A stretch of 64,000 nt of DNA from Opitutaceae bacterium (GCA_003151495.1 PLXR01000015.1:6215-70214), one strand, 5' to 3'; shown: positions 24,729-34,073, counted from the first letter of the stretch. The notes: generated from the letters alone by a model not told the origin. Made by a program: numbers and translations.

Positions 24729-26276
24729 GTGGCACCCGCGCCTGAACGCCCCGCAAGGGACGAACTGACGATCCTCAAGGAGCTCGCCGACTGGGCCTTC
24801 AAGTGCCAGTCGAACGGGATGCTCAGGAAGTCCCAGCACCCGATGGGGGACATCCTCTCCGTGTTCCGTGCGCTGGGAGCCAGGGTCACGGAGGCCGGCG
24901 ACCGCCGCGAGATGCTCCACTACTACGAGCGCCTCTCGGGATTCTACCGGCACTGGCTGAGCTGGGACGGCGCGCGGAAGCCGACGCTCGACCAGGCATG
25001 CGTCTTCTACGACCTCCTCTACATGATCAAGTGGCGCTCGATCAACGAGCCCGCGGACCTGACGTCGTTCAACCCCGACGTGCTCGAGCCGTTCCTGCGC
25101 TTCGCGTCCGGCTTTGCCTGGCCGGGGGTGCCGGTGGACCGCCGCCGCCCCGGTGGGGACGGCATCCCCCGGCTCGCCTACATCGCCTCGTGGAACAACC
25201 TCTCGAGCGCGAACGCGTGCGCCCGGGTGACGTGGACCACCATCCTCGGGCACATGGCCGCCCGGACCGGCGGGGTCCCCGTGGTCGTCTACTGCGCCGT
25301 CCCCCCGGCGCCGGACCTGGTCGAGGCCGCGCGGAAGGCCTCGGTGGTCCTGAAGAACATGTGGCGCAACGGAAGCCCGGTCGAATCCGCGCGGGCCATC
25401 CTCTGTGAGGCCGAGAGCGACGGGATCGACGCCCTTGTTTTCGACACGCCCGATTCCCTGGCGACGCTGCTCGTCGCCAAGAGGGCGGCCCCGGTGCAGG
25501 TCTACCTTGAGATGGGATTCGACGCATGGCGGGCGCCCAACATCGAGTTCTGCTTCCAGTGCTTTTCCGTCCGCTGGACCGAGCTGGTCTCGTCGCCCGA
25601 CAGGTGCGCCCGGCTGCCGCTGATCGACCACATCGACTTCCTCGCCCCGGAACGCAGCCCCGCCGAAATAGAGGCGCTGCGCAGGACGGTTTCCGCGGCG
25701 CTCCCCGACGGGAGGGGCCCGGACATCGTCTATGGGTTCTTCGGGCGGATGACCAAAGTGTCGCTCCCCTGGCTGCGGCTCGTGGAGAGGATCCTCAAGC
25801 AGGTGCCCCGCGGCGTGTGCTATATCGGCGGAGGGGGCGGCCAGAATCCCGTCGTCGAGAGCTTCCTGAGGCAGTCCTCCGTCGCGTCCCGGATCATCTA
25901 CCACCCGAAATACGTGGACGGCCACGTGGTCGGCCGCGTCATCGACACCTTCCTCGACACATTCCCGTTCCCCGGAAGCCTCGCCTGCCTCGAATGCCAG
26001 GCAAAGGGTGTGCCCGTCGTGTGGATGCCGGAGGGGTACCGGGACCAGATGGCCGAGCGCCTCGAGATCTACAGGGACGGGTCCCTGCGTGCCGACAACC
26101 AGGAGGACTTCGTCCGCCTCGCCGTCGAGCTGGTGGACAAGGGAAGGCGCGCGGAGGCGTCCGCGGCGGCAATGGCCCTGGCGAACAAGTTCGGCAACGG
26201 CGAGGAGAACGCGGCCAAGATCGACGGCGTGATCATGGGGCTCGCCAGGCCCGCCCTGGCGCTGGCGCCGGCCTGA
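24729..26276 (+). CDS. Probable GT-B glycosyltransferase (SPINDLY-related style)
   Basis: This 515-residue protein starts with GTG at 24729. An N-terminal helical region of about 150 residues is followed by a two-lobed region: LAYIASWNNLSSANACARVTW (about 153-173) and YGFFGRMTKVSLPWLRLVERILKQVPRGVCYIGGGG (about 337-372). The segment DTFPFPGSLACLECQAKGVPVVWMPEG (about 412-438) is the acidic/Gly-rich donor site typical of GT-B enzymes of the OGT type. The donor sugar is unknown. Its place between FdtA and a GT4 gene fits stepwise flagellin glycan assembly. Confidence 0.65.
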   Translation: MAPAPERPARDELTILKELADWAFKCQSNGMLRKSQHPMGDILSVFRALGARVTEAGDRREMLHYYERLSGFYRHWLSWDGARKPTLDQACVFYDLLYMIKWRSINEPADLTSFNPDVLEPFLRFASGFAWPGVPVDRRRPGGDGIPRLAYIASWNNLSSANACARVTWTTILGHMAARTGGVPVVVYCAVPPAPDLVEAARKASVVLKNMWRNGSPVESARAILCEAESDGIDALVFDTPDSLATLLVAKRAAPVQVYLEMGFDAWRAPNIEFCFQCFSVRWTELVSSPDRCARLPLIDHIDFLAPERSPAEIEALRRTVSAALPDGRGPDIVYGFFGRMTKVSLPWLRLVERILKQVPRGVCYIGGGGGQNPVVESFLRQSSVASRIIYHPKYVDGHVVGRVIDTFLDTFPFPGSLACLECQAKGVPVVWMPEGYRDQMAERLEIYRDGSLRADNQEDFVRLAVELVDKGRRAEASAAAMALANKFGNGEENAAKIDGVIMGLARPALALAPA

Positions 26277-26288
26277 CGCGCACCGTCC

Positions 26289-27458
26289 ATGGGCAGGCAC
26301 GTCGTCATCTATTCGGACGATCCCGACAAGGGGGGCGTCGCACAGTACAACCACCGCGTCGCGCTGGCCCTCGAGGCCTCGGGGCTGCGCGTGTCGATAG
26401 TCCAGAGCCGCAGCACGGGCGGCATGGTTGCGCTCCGGGAATCCCGCGGCATCGCCCACTGGTGGATTCCCTACGACACCGGGCGTGAGTTTGCGCGGAC
26501 GCTCACGGAGGCCGGCGACGCAGAGAGGGCCTTCGGGGAGCTGAGGCCGGACCTCGTGCTGTTCTCGGACTGCTGCCCAGTCTCCAACATGGCGGCAAAG
26601 CACACGGCGATCCGCCTCGGGATCCCCCACGTCGTCGTGGTGCATTTTGTGGCGCAATACCTCGCGCAGCGGTTCTCCGGCCAGCTGCGCCTGCTTGCCC
26701 AGATGTACGCCGCCGCGAGGTGCGTGGTCGCTGTCTCGGGCGAGAACCTCGAGCAGCTGGGCAGACTGTTCGGCCTGCCCCCCGGCAAGGGGCGGGTGGT
26801 CTTCAACGGGGTCGCGCCGAAATTCTTCCAGCCCCGCTCGGAGCCCAACCGAGGCGACCTGCGCCGGCGCCTGGGGATACCCGAGGGGACCGTGCTGAGC
26901 CTCACCACCGCGCGCCTGAGCGCGGTCAAGCTCCACCTGCTGCAGGTCGCGGCGATGGAGGTCCTCGCCAGGGAGGCTCCGAGCACGCGCATCCGGTGCG
27001 TGTGGGCGGGGGAGGGAGAGCTCCGTCAGAGCCTCGAGTCGGAGATCTCAAGGCGCGGGCTTCAGGAACGGTTCCACCTCGTCGGGCAGATCTCAGACGT
27101 GGAGCCGTGGTACGACGCCGCGGACGTCTTCACGCTCACCTCCGAGAGCGAGGGGATGCCGCTCTCCATCATGGAGGCGATGGCGAAGGGCCTTCCGGTC
27201 GTCGCGACCGCGGTGAGCGGGATACCCGAGGAACTGGGGAGGGAGGGCGCCCTGCTGCCCGACCCGGCAAAGGACGCCATGGGGGCGGTCACGACGCTTG
27301 CCCGCACGTGGATCGACTGGAGCCGCAAGCCGGGCCTGCGCGAGGGCGTCGGGAGACGCTGCAGGCAGCGCGCCGAGGCCCTCTTCAGGGAGGAGACGAT
27401 GATGAGGAACACCCTCGACTACATCGAGGAGGCCATGGCGACGGCGGCCGCCGTGTAA
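26289..27458 (+). CDS. Glycosyltransferase family 4 protein
   Basis: This 389-residue GT-B enzyme has the N-terminal lobe with a Gly-rich segment (SDDPDKGGVAQYNHRVALAL, about 9-28). The C-terminal donor-binding lobe contains VFNGVAPKFF, WAGEGELRQSLE and the EX7E-like region SESEGMPLSIMEAMAKGLPVVATAVSGIPE (about 293-322). It starts 12 nt after the previous gene and ends 18 nt from the convergent SPINDLY-like gene. It probably adds one sugar to the glycan built by this cluster (inference). Confidence 0.88.
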   Translation: MGRHVVIYSDDPDKGGVAQYNHRVALALEASGLRVSIVQSRSTGGMVALRESRGIAHWWIPYDTGREFARTLTEAGDAERAFGELRPDLVLFSDCCPVSNMAAKHTAIRLGIPHVVVVHFVAQYLAQRFSGQLRLLAQMYAAARCVVAVSGENLEQLGRLFGLPPGKGRVVFNGVAPKFFQPRSEPNRGDLRRRLGIPEGTVLSLTTARLSAVKLHLLQVAAMEVLAREAPSTRIRCVWAGEGELRQSLESEISRRGLQERFHLVGQISDVEPWYDAADVFTLTSESEGMPLSIMEAMAKGLPVVATAVSGIPEELGREGALLPDPAKDAMGAVTTLARTWIDWSRKPGLREGVGRRCRQRAEALFREETMMRNTLDYIEEAMATAAAV

Positions 27459-27476
27459 GGGAGGGCGTCGCGGGGC

Positions 27477-29852
27477 CTAAGCGCCCGGAGGCCGGCTGAG
27501 GGCGATGACCCGAGGGTCCTCGGGGCCGAGCGTGCGCGCGACGCCGAGCGCCTCCCGAGCCAGTTCCTCCGCGCCGGAGTTGCGCGCGACCTCGTGGAAC
27601 ATGATCCAGGCGTCCAGGCGCCTGGGATCGAGGCGTATCGAGCGCTCAAGCGCCTGGAGGGACTCCGCCATCTGGCCCTGCCGGCGCAGCCCGACCGCCA
27701 GCTCGAGCCACAGCTCCGCGTCGTCGTGGAAGTGCTGCACGGCCGCAATCAGGTATTCGGTGCCCCGGTCCACGATGCCGTCCGCCAGGAGCGCTCGCCC
27801 GAGGAGGCGCCGTGCCGAGGGGTGGTTCGGGTGGAGGGCGAGCACATCGCGCGCGTTCTCGGCTGCACTGGAGTTCATGCCCGCGGACAGGTCGAGCGCC
27901 GCCCTCTCAAGGGACTTGCCCTCGCGCTCCGCCGCCCGCGGATGGATCGGGGGGCCGCTTCGGAACGCCTCCGCGCCGTTCTCGGCCAACTCGTCGTAAG
28001 CCGTCTCGAGCAGGCGCCCAAAGGCGTCGCTCGCGGCAAGCGTGTCGAAGAACAGAGGGTCGGCGCGCATGGCGCCGGAGATGGCAAGGGCTGTTTCGCC
28101 CCTGAACGCCGCGTCCGTCGCCAGACGGAGCGCCGTCGCGTGGTATTCCGCCGCGCTCGTGGCGATTAGACCGGGAATATTCAGCTCCCTCAGGAGGGCC
28201 GATCCCATCCTGGACCTGAAGGAATCTCCCTCCCATGCCACGACGGGCAGCCCGAGCTCGAGCGGGTCGGCGAGCGAGTTGACGCCCCCGAAGGGATAGG
28301 TGTCGAGGTAGAGGGTACCGACCTTCAGGAGCTCCTTGACGTCGGATCGAGAGGGATAGCGGGTTGACGAGACGATCAGCCTGGAGCTGTCGACCCCGTT
28401 CTCCTCGAGCACCCGGTCGAACTCCGTGCAGAAGCGGGCGATCGGGTACTGGGAGGACCAGTTGGGATTGAAGGGATGGACCAGCAGGTAGGAGCCGGGC
28501 ACCGCCGCCAGGAGGCGGGCCCATGCCGCCTGCATCTCTGGGATGATCTTGAAGTAGTTTGCCGCCGTGACGAACACGACCGCGTCCTCGGGAAGCCCGA
28601 GGGAGGCGCGGGAGACCGGACCCGAGGGCTCACGGCAGTCCTGCCGGTAGTTGAAGGCATGGGCCGGCCCGGGGAGGAGACCGAGGCGCTCCGAGTACTG
28701 CGACGCGGCGCCGGCCGCCTCCGTGAAGGAGCCCGAGATGTAGAGGTCGATCTCCGGAAGGCCCGTCGTGATGCACGAGGAGTTGTTCACGGCCTGAAGC
28801 GGCGCGATCCGGTGGAGCGCAAGGAGCGCGACCTCGTTGACCACGGCGGTGACATTCGTCCCAAAGACGACGACGTCGAGGTTCGCGCTCCTCAGTACGG
28901 TGAGCTGGTCCTCGAGCGAGCCGGGAAGGACCTGGAACTGGCTGCAGCGGCTGCACGCGTAGTTCTCGAGGGGGCCCGGGTTCTCGTGGATCGCAAAGAG
29001 CAGGACCTCAAAAGAGCCGGGGTCAAGCTGCTCGAATGTCGGAAGGGTGGTGTAGGTCTCGGTCTGGGGCCCGAAGTGGCGGTTGATGAACCCGACGCGC
29101 AGGCGGCGGTCCGCCCTTGACTGGGCGAAGGGCGCCAGCCCATCGGAGGAGCGCCGGTACGCGGCCGTGAGGAGCTTGCCCCGCAAAAGGGCGTGCGCCC
29201 TGAGGTTCCCCTCGTGGAAGTAGAGCGGGATGCTCGACGCGGTCTCGGCGAAGGCGGTCATTGCGCTTCGCACCGCAGCGGAGCCGCGATTGCGGCGGAC
29301 CCAGCCATGGAGCTCCTCGGCGTGCCTTTGGTAGTGCCCGGCGTACTGGCTCGCCTGCCCAACCGCCGTGAACCCCTGGGGAGGGTGGAAAAGCCACGCT
29401 GCGTAGTCGCCCCACATCCATTCCGGCACCCGGCCGAGAAGGGGGGTCTTGCTCCACGTCCAGGAGGACGTCAGCACCATGGCCGCAAGGAGCTGGGGCC
29501 AGGAGCCGGGATTGAGCCCACCGAGGAACTCAAGGTCCGCGGCGTCCCCGGGAAGGTCGTTGACCCCTGACTTCGACACCTCGGCGACGAGCCTCCTTGC
29601 ATCCAGCGAAAATCCATCCTCCTTGGCGCGGATGGGAGTCCGGGAGATGGCCTCCGCGGCGGCCCGCCTCGTCTCGACCACCCTGGGCAGGACCCCGGGG
29701 GACGAGGGGTCGTTGGCGTATTCGGAAAGGGCCTTCCTGAAGGCGGCGATGCACTCGGCCGGCGACTGACCTGGGATGATCTCGGGGTGCGCACCGTCGC
29801 TCGGGGTAGTGTCAGATGCGGCGTGGGTCGCTAACGTTTCGGCGTAGAGCAT
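27477..29852 (-). CDS. SPINDLY/OGT-like glycosyltransferase with C-terminal TPR
   Basis: This 791-residue protein carries a GT41-like catalytic region at about residues 255-620 (GFINRHFGPQTETYTTLPTFEQ; VFVTAANYFKIIPEMQAAWARLL; LYLDTYPFGGVNSLADPLELGLPVVAWEGDSF). TPR-like repeats follow at about 680-785. The N-terminal 250 residues are helical and unassigned. The order catalytic-then-TPR is the reverse of the protein at 19390. The usual GYPNTTG loop is altered (NNSSCITTGLP). It lies next to flagellin on the same strand, separated by the flagellin terminator. Flagellin modification is the likely role. Confidence 0.8.
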   Translation of the reverse strand: MLYAETLATHAASDTTPSDGAHPEIIPGQSPAECIAAFRKALSEYANDPSSPGVLPRVVETRRAAAEAISRTPIRAKEDGFSLDARRLVAEVSKSGVNDLPGDAADLEFLGGLNPGSWPQLLAAMVLTSSWTWSKTPLLGRVPEWMWGDYAAWLFHPPQGFTAVGQASQYAGHYQRHAEELHGWVRRNRGSAAVRSAMTAFAETASSIPLYFHEGNLRAHALLRGKLLTAAYRRSSDGLAPFAQSRADRRLRVGFINRHFGPQTETYTTLPTFEQLDPGSFEVLLFAIHENPGPLENYACSRCSQFQVLPGSLEDQLTVLRSANLDVVVFGTNVTAVVNEVALLALHRIAPLQAVNNSSCITTGLPEIDLYISGSFTEAAGAASQYSERLGLLPGPAHAFNYRQDCREPSGPVSRASLGLPEDAVVFVTAANYFKIIPEMQAAWARLLAAVPGSYLLVHPFNPNWSSQYPIARFCTEFDRVLEENGVDSSRLIVSSTRYPSRSDVKELLKVGTLYLDTYPFGGVNSLADPLELGLPVVAWEGDSFRSRMGSALLRELNIPGLIATSAAEYHATALRLATDAAFRGETALAISGAMRADPLFFDTLAASDAFGRLLETAYDELAENGAEAFRSGPPIHPRAAEREGKSLERAALDLSAGMNSSAAENARDVLALHPNHPSARRLLGRALLADGIVDRGTEYLIAAVQHFHDDAELWLELAVGLRRQGQMAESLQALERSIRLDPRRLDAWIMFHEVARNSGAEELAREALGVARTLGPEDPRVIALSRPPGA

Positions 29853-30057
29853 GGCCCCGATTCAGCAGGATTGGAGCCGCTCCGCTCGTCATATGTATAA
29901 GTCTTCGGATAACAATCTGATGCACTTTTATTCTCCGCCGAATCCTTGCCGAAATTCCAGCGGCCCTTGCCGGCTTAATGAGGGAGGGAAAATTTTTCCG
30001 GCTCGTCCCGGCCCGGGAGGATCCGGGCCTCGGCGCCTGCACCGGGGGTCGTGGACG
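29853..30057. other. Spacer upstream of the SPINDLY-like gene
   Basis: No gene is seen. The part nearest 29852 is AT-rich. On the minus strand TTGTTA followed after 16 nt by TATGAC could be a sigma-70 promoter for the SPINDLY-like gene, but the match is modest. No sigma-28 element is visible. Confidence 0.4.
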
Positions 30058-30089
30058 CAAAAAGACCCCGGCGTAGTACCGGGGTCTTC
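30058..30089 (-). terminator. Rho-independent terminator of flagellin
   Basis: On the minus strand aagaccccgg and ccggggtctt form a 10-bp stem with a 7-nt loop, followed by TTTTTG. A second hairpin (arms 30153-30163 and 30172-30182) lies between the flagellin stop and this terminator and may protect the mRNA 3' end. Confidence 0.85.
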
Positions 30090-30216
30090 CTGACGGACAG
30101 AGCCTTATGGCAGACTGTCCGAGACTGAAGCGAACCTGCCCGGGCCACCCGCTGCCCGGCCGCTTTCTAGGGCGGCCGGGCAGGATGGCTCAGAACAGCT
30201 GCTTGATCAGACCGTG

Positions 30217-31038
30217 TTAGCCCAAGAGCTTGAGCGCGATCTGGGACGACTGGTTGGCCTGGGCGAGCATCGCCGTACCGGCCTGGACCAGGACGTTCCA
30301 ACGCGCCAGCTGGGTCGAGGCCTGAGCAACGTCGACGTCGTTGATCTGGCTGACCGCGGACTGCAGGTTGGTCTGGTTGTTCGTCAGCACGGTGCTGGCG
30401 AAGCCGAGCACGCTCTGGGCGGCACCGTTGGTGGCGCGCAGCGCCGCGACCTGTTGGAGCGCGGTGTTGATGGTGCCGAGGCTGATCGTGGACGTGCCCG
30501 TGAGGCCCGTGTTGCCGGCCGCGATGACCGAGCCGACGCCCGATCCGGTGCTGGAGAGGTCCGCAACGCCGATCGAGAGAGAGCCGCCGCCGGCCTCTGT
30601 CGTCGCAACGGAGAAGCCGGAGCTTCCGAACAGGCTGATGCCGTTGAACGTCTGGCTGGAGAGCGAGCCGAGCTCGGTCTGGAGCTGCGTGAACTCCGAG
30701 TTGTAGTTGGTGATGTCGGAGGCGCTCTTCGTCGGGTCAACCGACAGCGTGGAGAGCTGGCTCATGCGGCTCAGGATCGAGCCGGCGACCTGGAGGACTC
30801 CGTCCTGCGTCTGCAGAAGGGATACCGAGTTGGTGAGGTTGCCGAGGGCAGCGCCAGAACGGCTGGCGGCCGCGGTCAGCTTCATCGCAACGGCGGTACC
30901 ACCAGCATCGGCTGACGGATTGACTAGCTTCGAGCCGCTCGAGAGCTGGTTAAGGCTCGTCTGCAGCATCGAGTTCGAGTAGGCGAGGTTGTTTGCTGCA
31001 ACCGTCGCCGCGTAGTTTGTGTTAATCACGACTGACAT
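30217..31038 (-). CDS. fliC: Flagellin
   Basis: This 273-residue protein forms the flagellar filament. The conserved N-terminal D0/D1 helices (INTNYAATVAANNLAYSNSMLQTSLNQLSSGSKLVNPSADAGG) and the C-terminal D0/D1 part (LTNNQTNLQSAVSQINDVDVAQASTQLARWNVLVQAGTAMLAQANQ) are intact. The variable middle is only about 70 residues and rich in Ser, Thr and Gly, giving possible O-glycosylation sites. It is short for a flagellin. It is transcribed from a sigma-28 promoter at 31146-31173 and ends at a strong terminator. Only one flagellin gene is seen in the window. Confidence 0.95.
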   Translation of the reverse strand: MSVVINTNYAATVAANNLAYSNSMLQTSLNQLSSGSKLVNPSADAGGTAVAMKLTAAASRSGAALGNLTNSVSLLQTQDGVLQVAGSILSRMSQLSTLSVDPTKSASDITNYNSEFTQLQTELGSLSSQTFNGISLFGSSGFSVATTEAGGGSLSIGVADLSSTGSGVGSVIAAGNTGLTGTSTISLGTINTALQQVAALRATNGAAQSVLGFASTVLTNNQTNLQSAVSQINDVDVAQASTQLARWNVLVQAGTAMLAQANQSSQIALKLLG

Positions 31039-31145
31039 GGTATTATCTTTCCTTGATCTTAAGTGCGACGTCCGTGTCGCAATCGGCCCCGGGTGGATCG
31101 GCCCCGGTGCGGACCGGCCGGAACGTTTAATTCGCGGCAGGGAGG

Positions 31146-31173
31146 ATATCGGCCCGGCCCCGGCCTAAATTTA
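31146..31173 (-). promoter_or_regulatory. Sigma-28 promoter of flagellin
   Basis: On the minus strand TAAATTTA, 12 nt, GCCGATAT. The -10 differs from GCCGATAA only in the last base. The predicted transcript has a leader of about 100 nt. Confidence 0.8.
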
Positions 31174-31294
31174 GATTATTGGCAGCTAATTATTTTTTCG
31201 GCCCGCGCCCGTGGGGCTCCGGCGCCGACCCTCCTCCTCTGGGGAATGCGCCGGCAGAAGCCGCGAAAAAGGGGGCGATGGGTGTTTTCCGGGC

Positions 31295-31321
31295 TAAACT
31301 TTCCCGTGGGGGTGCCGATGA
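31295..31321 (+). promoter_or_regulatory. Sigma-28 promoter of fliD
   Basis: TAAACTTT, 11 nt, GCCGATGA: one mismatch in each box against TAAAGTTT-N11-GCCGATAA. It diverges from the flagellin promoter. Confidence 0.82.
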
Positions 31322-31357
31322 AGGGCACGACCACTAGTCTCTATACTGCGCGTACCC

Positions 31358-33331
31358 ATGGCCGGCATCCAAATTTCAGGCCTTCTCTCCAATTCTGCCT
31401 TCGACTGGAAGACGATTGTCTCCGAATTGATCGCTGCCGACAGCGTTCCCATAACGAACCTCAAGGCGGAGCAGACCACGAACTCGAGCCAGGTGACCGC
31501 GCTCGGCTCCCTGCAGGCCGACCTGACGAGCCTGCAGACCTCCCTAGAGAACCTGCGCAGCGGCGACCTTTTCGCCGCCCGGACCGTGAGCTCGAGCAAC
31601 TCCAACTCTACGTGGCAGTCCACGTCGGCGAACGGGGCCACCCTTGGCGCCTACACATTCGCCGTGCAGCACCTGGCAACCCAGGCGCAGACCCAGGGAG
31701 CGACCGGGGTCGGCTCGGGCCTGAATGCGACCGGCACCGTCACCGGGCTGACGATCGCCAACCTGAATGTCGCCACGCCGATCACGGCGGGCACATTCAC
31801 CGTGAACGGCCAGCAGGTCACGGTGGCGACGACCGACTCGCTTCAGGATGTGTTCAACAAGATAGCCGCGGGGACGGGCGGGGATGTGACCGGCGCCTAC
31901 AGCCCGGGCGGCTCCGTACCCGTGTCCGACGGGATCACCCTCACGAGCGGCGGCGGCCACGAGGTGCTCCTCGGAGCCAACAATGACACCAGCAATTTCC
32001 TTTCTGTCATGAAGCTGGCGAACAACGGAACGCCCTCCACCTCCAGCTCGGCACCCCTCGGCACCGTGGAGCTGTCGGCCCCCATTGCCTCGGCGCACCT
32101 GAGCACGGCGCTCACCGGGCTCGACCTGTCAGGAAACGGCTCGGTTACGATCAATGGCGTCACCATCAATTACAACGCGAACACCGACACCGTTTCGACC
32201 CTGCTTAGCCGGATAAACCAGTCCGGAGCGGGTGTTTCGATTACGTACGACTCGGCGAACAACAGGTTCAACGCCATCAACAACAACACGGGCGACGTGG
32301 GAATGGGCCTCGCCGACACCACGGGGACGCTGTTGGCGTCCATGGGCCTTACCGCCGCAAGCGGCGGCACCTTCAGCCATGGGCAGAATGCGCAGTTCAC
32401 GGTCAACAACGGCCCCCCCCTGTCCAGCGCCAGCAACACGCTCGACAGCGCGGTGACGGGGATCTCCGGCTTCAGCGTGACCGTGAACAGCCAGACCACG
32501 GAGACGCTCCAGATACAGAGCAACACATCCTCGATGCAGAGCGCGATCCAGGACATGATCTCGAAGTTCAACACGGTCCAGACCGACATCCAAAACGACA
32601 CCCAGATAACGTCATCGGGGGGTCAGGTTACGACGTCGGTGCTCTCCAGCAACCAGGAGGTCGCGAGCTGGGCGAGCGACCTGAAGAACATGGCTTTCGA
32701 TGCGGTGACCGGGGTCACCGGGTCGATCCAGAACCTGGACAACCTCGGAATCGGCTTCACGGGAACCTCGGGCCAGCTGTCCGTCATCGACAGCACGAAA
32801 CTGGCCGACGCGCTGGCCAACAACCCGCAGGACGTGCAGAACTTCTTCCTCACCGGCAACACGGGGTTTGTCGGGCGCATGTACGGGGGCCTCATCAAGC
32901 AGCTCGGCGAGAACACCAACGAGCAGGGCAACCTGACCAAGGCCAACACCGACATAGGGACCCACATCACCACGCTGCAGAACCACCTCAACGACGAGCA
33001 GACGCAGCTCACCAATGCGTTCATCAGCATGCTGGACGCGCAATCCAAGGCCCAGTCGGAGGGCACGACCCTCACCAACGCTTTCTTCCAGAATTCCAGC
33101 AGCAGCAGCAGCAGCAGCTCCTGCTGGATCGCGCGCGCGGTCTACGGGGCGCGCAATCCGCGATGGCTCGTCTTCCGGTTCTGGCTCCTCCAGTTGGCGC
33201 CGGCCTGGTTCCGCGGCCTCTACCTGCGCCACGGCGAGCGGTTCGCATCCTGGCTCGACGACAAGCCGCGGGTCAGGCACCTTATCCGACGCTGGATGGA
33301 CGCGCGCATCGACCGGCTCCTGCACACGTAG
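31358..33331 (+). CDS. fliD: Filament cap protein FliD with C-terminal CFI-box-like domain
   Basis: FliD caps the growing filament and helps flagellin subunits insert. The 657-residue protein has the N-terminal FliD region (GIQISGLLSNSAFDWKTIVSELIAAD; about 1-110) and the FliD C-terminal region (about 360-575; NNPQDVQNFFLTG, LTNAFISMLDAQSKAQSEGTTLTNAF). A run of nine Ser (about 580-588, mostly AGC codons) then leads into 69 extra residues starting CWIARAVYG and containing NPRWLVFRFWL, LYLRHGERFASWL, DKPRVRHLIRRWM. This tail resembles the Cys-Phe-Ile (CFI-box) C-terminal domain found at the end of unrelated bacterial proteins, and is not part of ordinary FliD. A sigma-28 promoter precedes it. 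Confidence 0.93.
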   Translation: MAGIQISGLLSNSAFDWKTIVSELIAADSVPITNLKAEQTTNSSQVTALGSLQADLTSLQTSLENLRSGDLFAARTVSSSNSNSTWQSTSANGATLGAYTFAVQHLATQAQTQGATGVGSGLNATGTVTGLTIANLNVATPITAGTFTVNGQQVTVATTDSLQDVFNKIAAGTGGDVTGAYSPGGSVPVSDGITLTSGGGHEVLLGANNDTSNFLSVMKLANNGTPSTSSSAPLGTVELSAPIASAHLSTALTGLDLSGNGSVTINGVTINYNANTDTVSTLLSRINQSGAGVSITYDSANNRFNAINNNTGDVGMGLADTTGTLLASMGLTAASGGTFSHGQNAQFTVNNGPPLSSASNTLDSAVTGISGFSVTVNSQTTETLQIQSNTSSMQSAIQDMISKFNTVQTDIQNDTQITSSGGQVTTSVLSSNQEVASWASDLKNMAFDAVTGVTGSIQNLDNLGIGFTGTSGQLSVIDSTKLADALANNPQDVQNFFLTGNTGFVGRMYGGLIKQLGENTNEQGNLTKANTDIGTHITTLQNHLNDEQTQLTNAFISMLDAQSKAQSEGTTLTNAFFQNSSSSSSSSSCWIARAVYGARNPRWLVFRFWLLQLAPAWFRGLYLRHGERFASWLDDKPRVRHLIRRWMDARIDRLLHT

Positions 33332-33364
33332 CCGTACCGTTCACCCGCCAGCAGATCCGCAAGC

Positions 33365-34048
33365 ATGCAACTTTTCCCACATGGCCGCCGGAGCCGGTCA
33401 GCCCGGCTCCTCGTCCTCGCGCTTGCGGCTGCATTGGCGGGATGCGCGACCCACCCAGGTCCCCTGGACAAGGCCCGGCGCGGGCCGTATTACAAGCCGC
33501 TCAACTTCGTCCGGGATTCGACGCTCAGCCCGAGCATTCGGCGCGTCCTTGTCCTGCCGGTGTGCGGCGGAGAGGTAGCCGACCCCGATTCCGCAGCCGC
33601 ACTCGACGAGGTCGTCCGTGCGGCTCTCCAGAAGCAATCTCGGTTTGAGGTAGTCTCGATGAACCGGGTCGACTGCCAACGGCGCTTCGGCGCCCCGGAA
33701 TTCTCGTCGGCGTCCGAGCTGCCCCACAATTTCATGGGCGAGGTCGCGCGTGCATATGCTGTTGATGCCGTGCTTTTTGTGGATCTCACGGTCTATCAGC
33801 CCTACGGACAGCTGGCCATTGGCTTCCGAGCTAAGTTGGCAACCATCAAGGATGTTAGGCTGATCTGGAGTTTTGACGACACCTTCTCAACCAATGACCC
33901 CTCCGTCGTGAACGGGGTGCGCCATTTCTACCTGCAGGATCGGCCGGGACAGCCCCCGGTCGACCTCACGACCGCCGCCCTCCAGAGCCCAAGGCGATTT
34001 GCCGCGTATGCAGCGGACACAATGCTCTCGACCCTTCCGCCCCGTTGA
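33365..34048 (+). CDS. Putative lipoprotein, unknown function
   Basis: This 227-residue protein has a lipoprotein signal with lipobox LAGC (about residues 23-26). The mature part starts with a beta-alpha pattern (RRVLVLPVCGG, then EVVRAALQKQSRFEVVSM, then AYAVDAVLFVDLTVYQPYG) similar to periplasmic assembly or flagellar lipoproteins such as FlgO/GNA1162-like proteins; this is a pattern judgement only. It follows fliD by 33 nt with no clear promoter and is probably in its transcript, suggesting a role at the outer membrane in motility. Confidence 0.65.
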   Translation: MQLFPHGRRSRSARLLVLALAAALAGCATHPGPLDKARRGPYYKPLNFVRDSTLSPSIRRVLVLPVCGGEVADPDSAAALDEVVRAALQKQSRFEVVSMNRVDCQRRFGAPEFSSASELPHNFMGEVARAYAVDAVLFVDLTVYQPYGQLAIGFRAKLATIKDVRLIWSFDDTFSTNDPSVVNGVRHFYLQDRPGQPPVDLTTAALQSPRRFAAYAADTMLSTLPPR

Positions 34049-34073
34049 CCCCGTTCGGCGGCCCAGATTTGCC

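Noticed and set aside
24663..26936. A 757-codon open frame on the minus strand opposite the glycosyltransferase genes
   Set aside because: It lies antisense to two well-supported genes, has His/Arg/Gly-rich composition typical of reversed GC-rich codons, and shows no motif.
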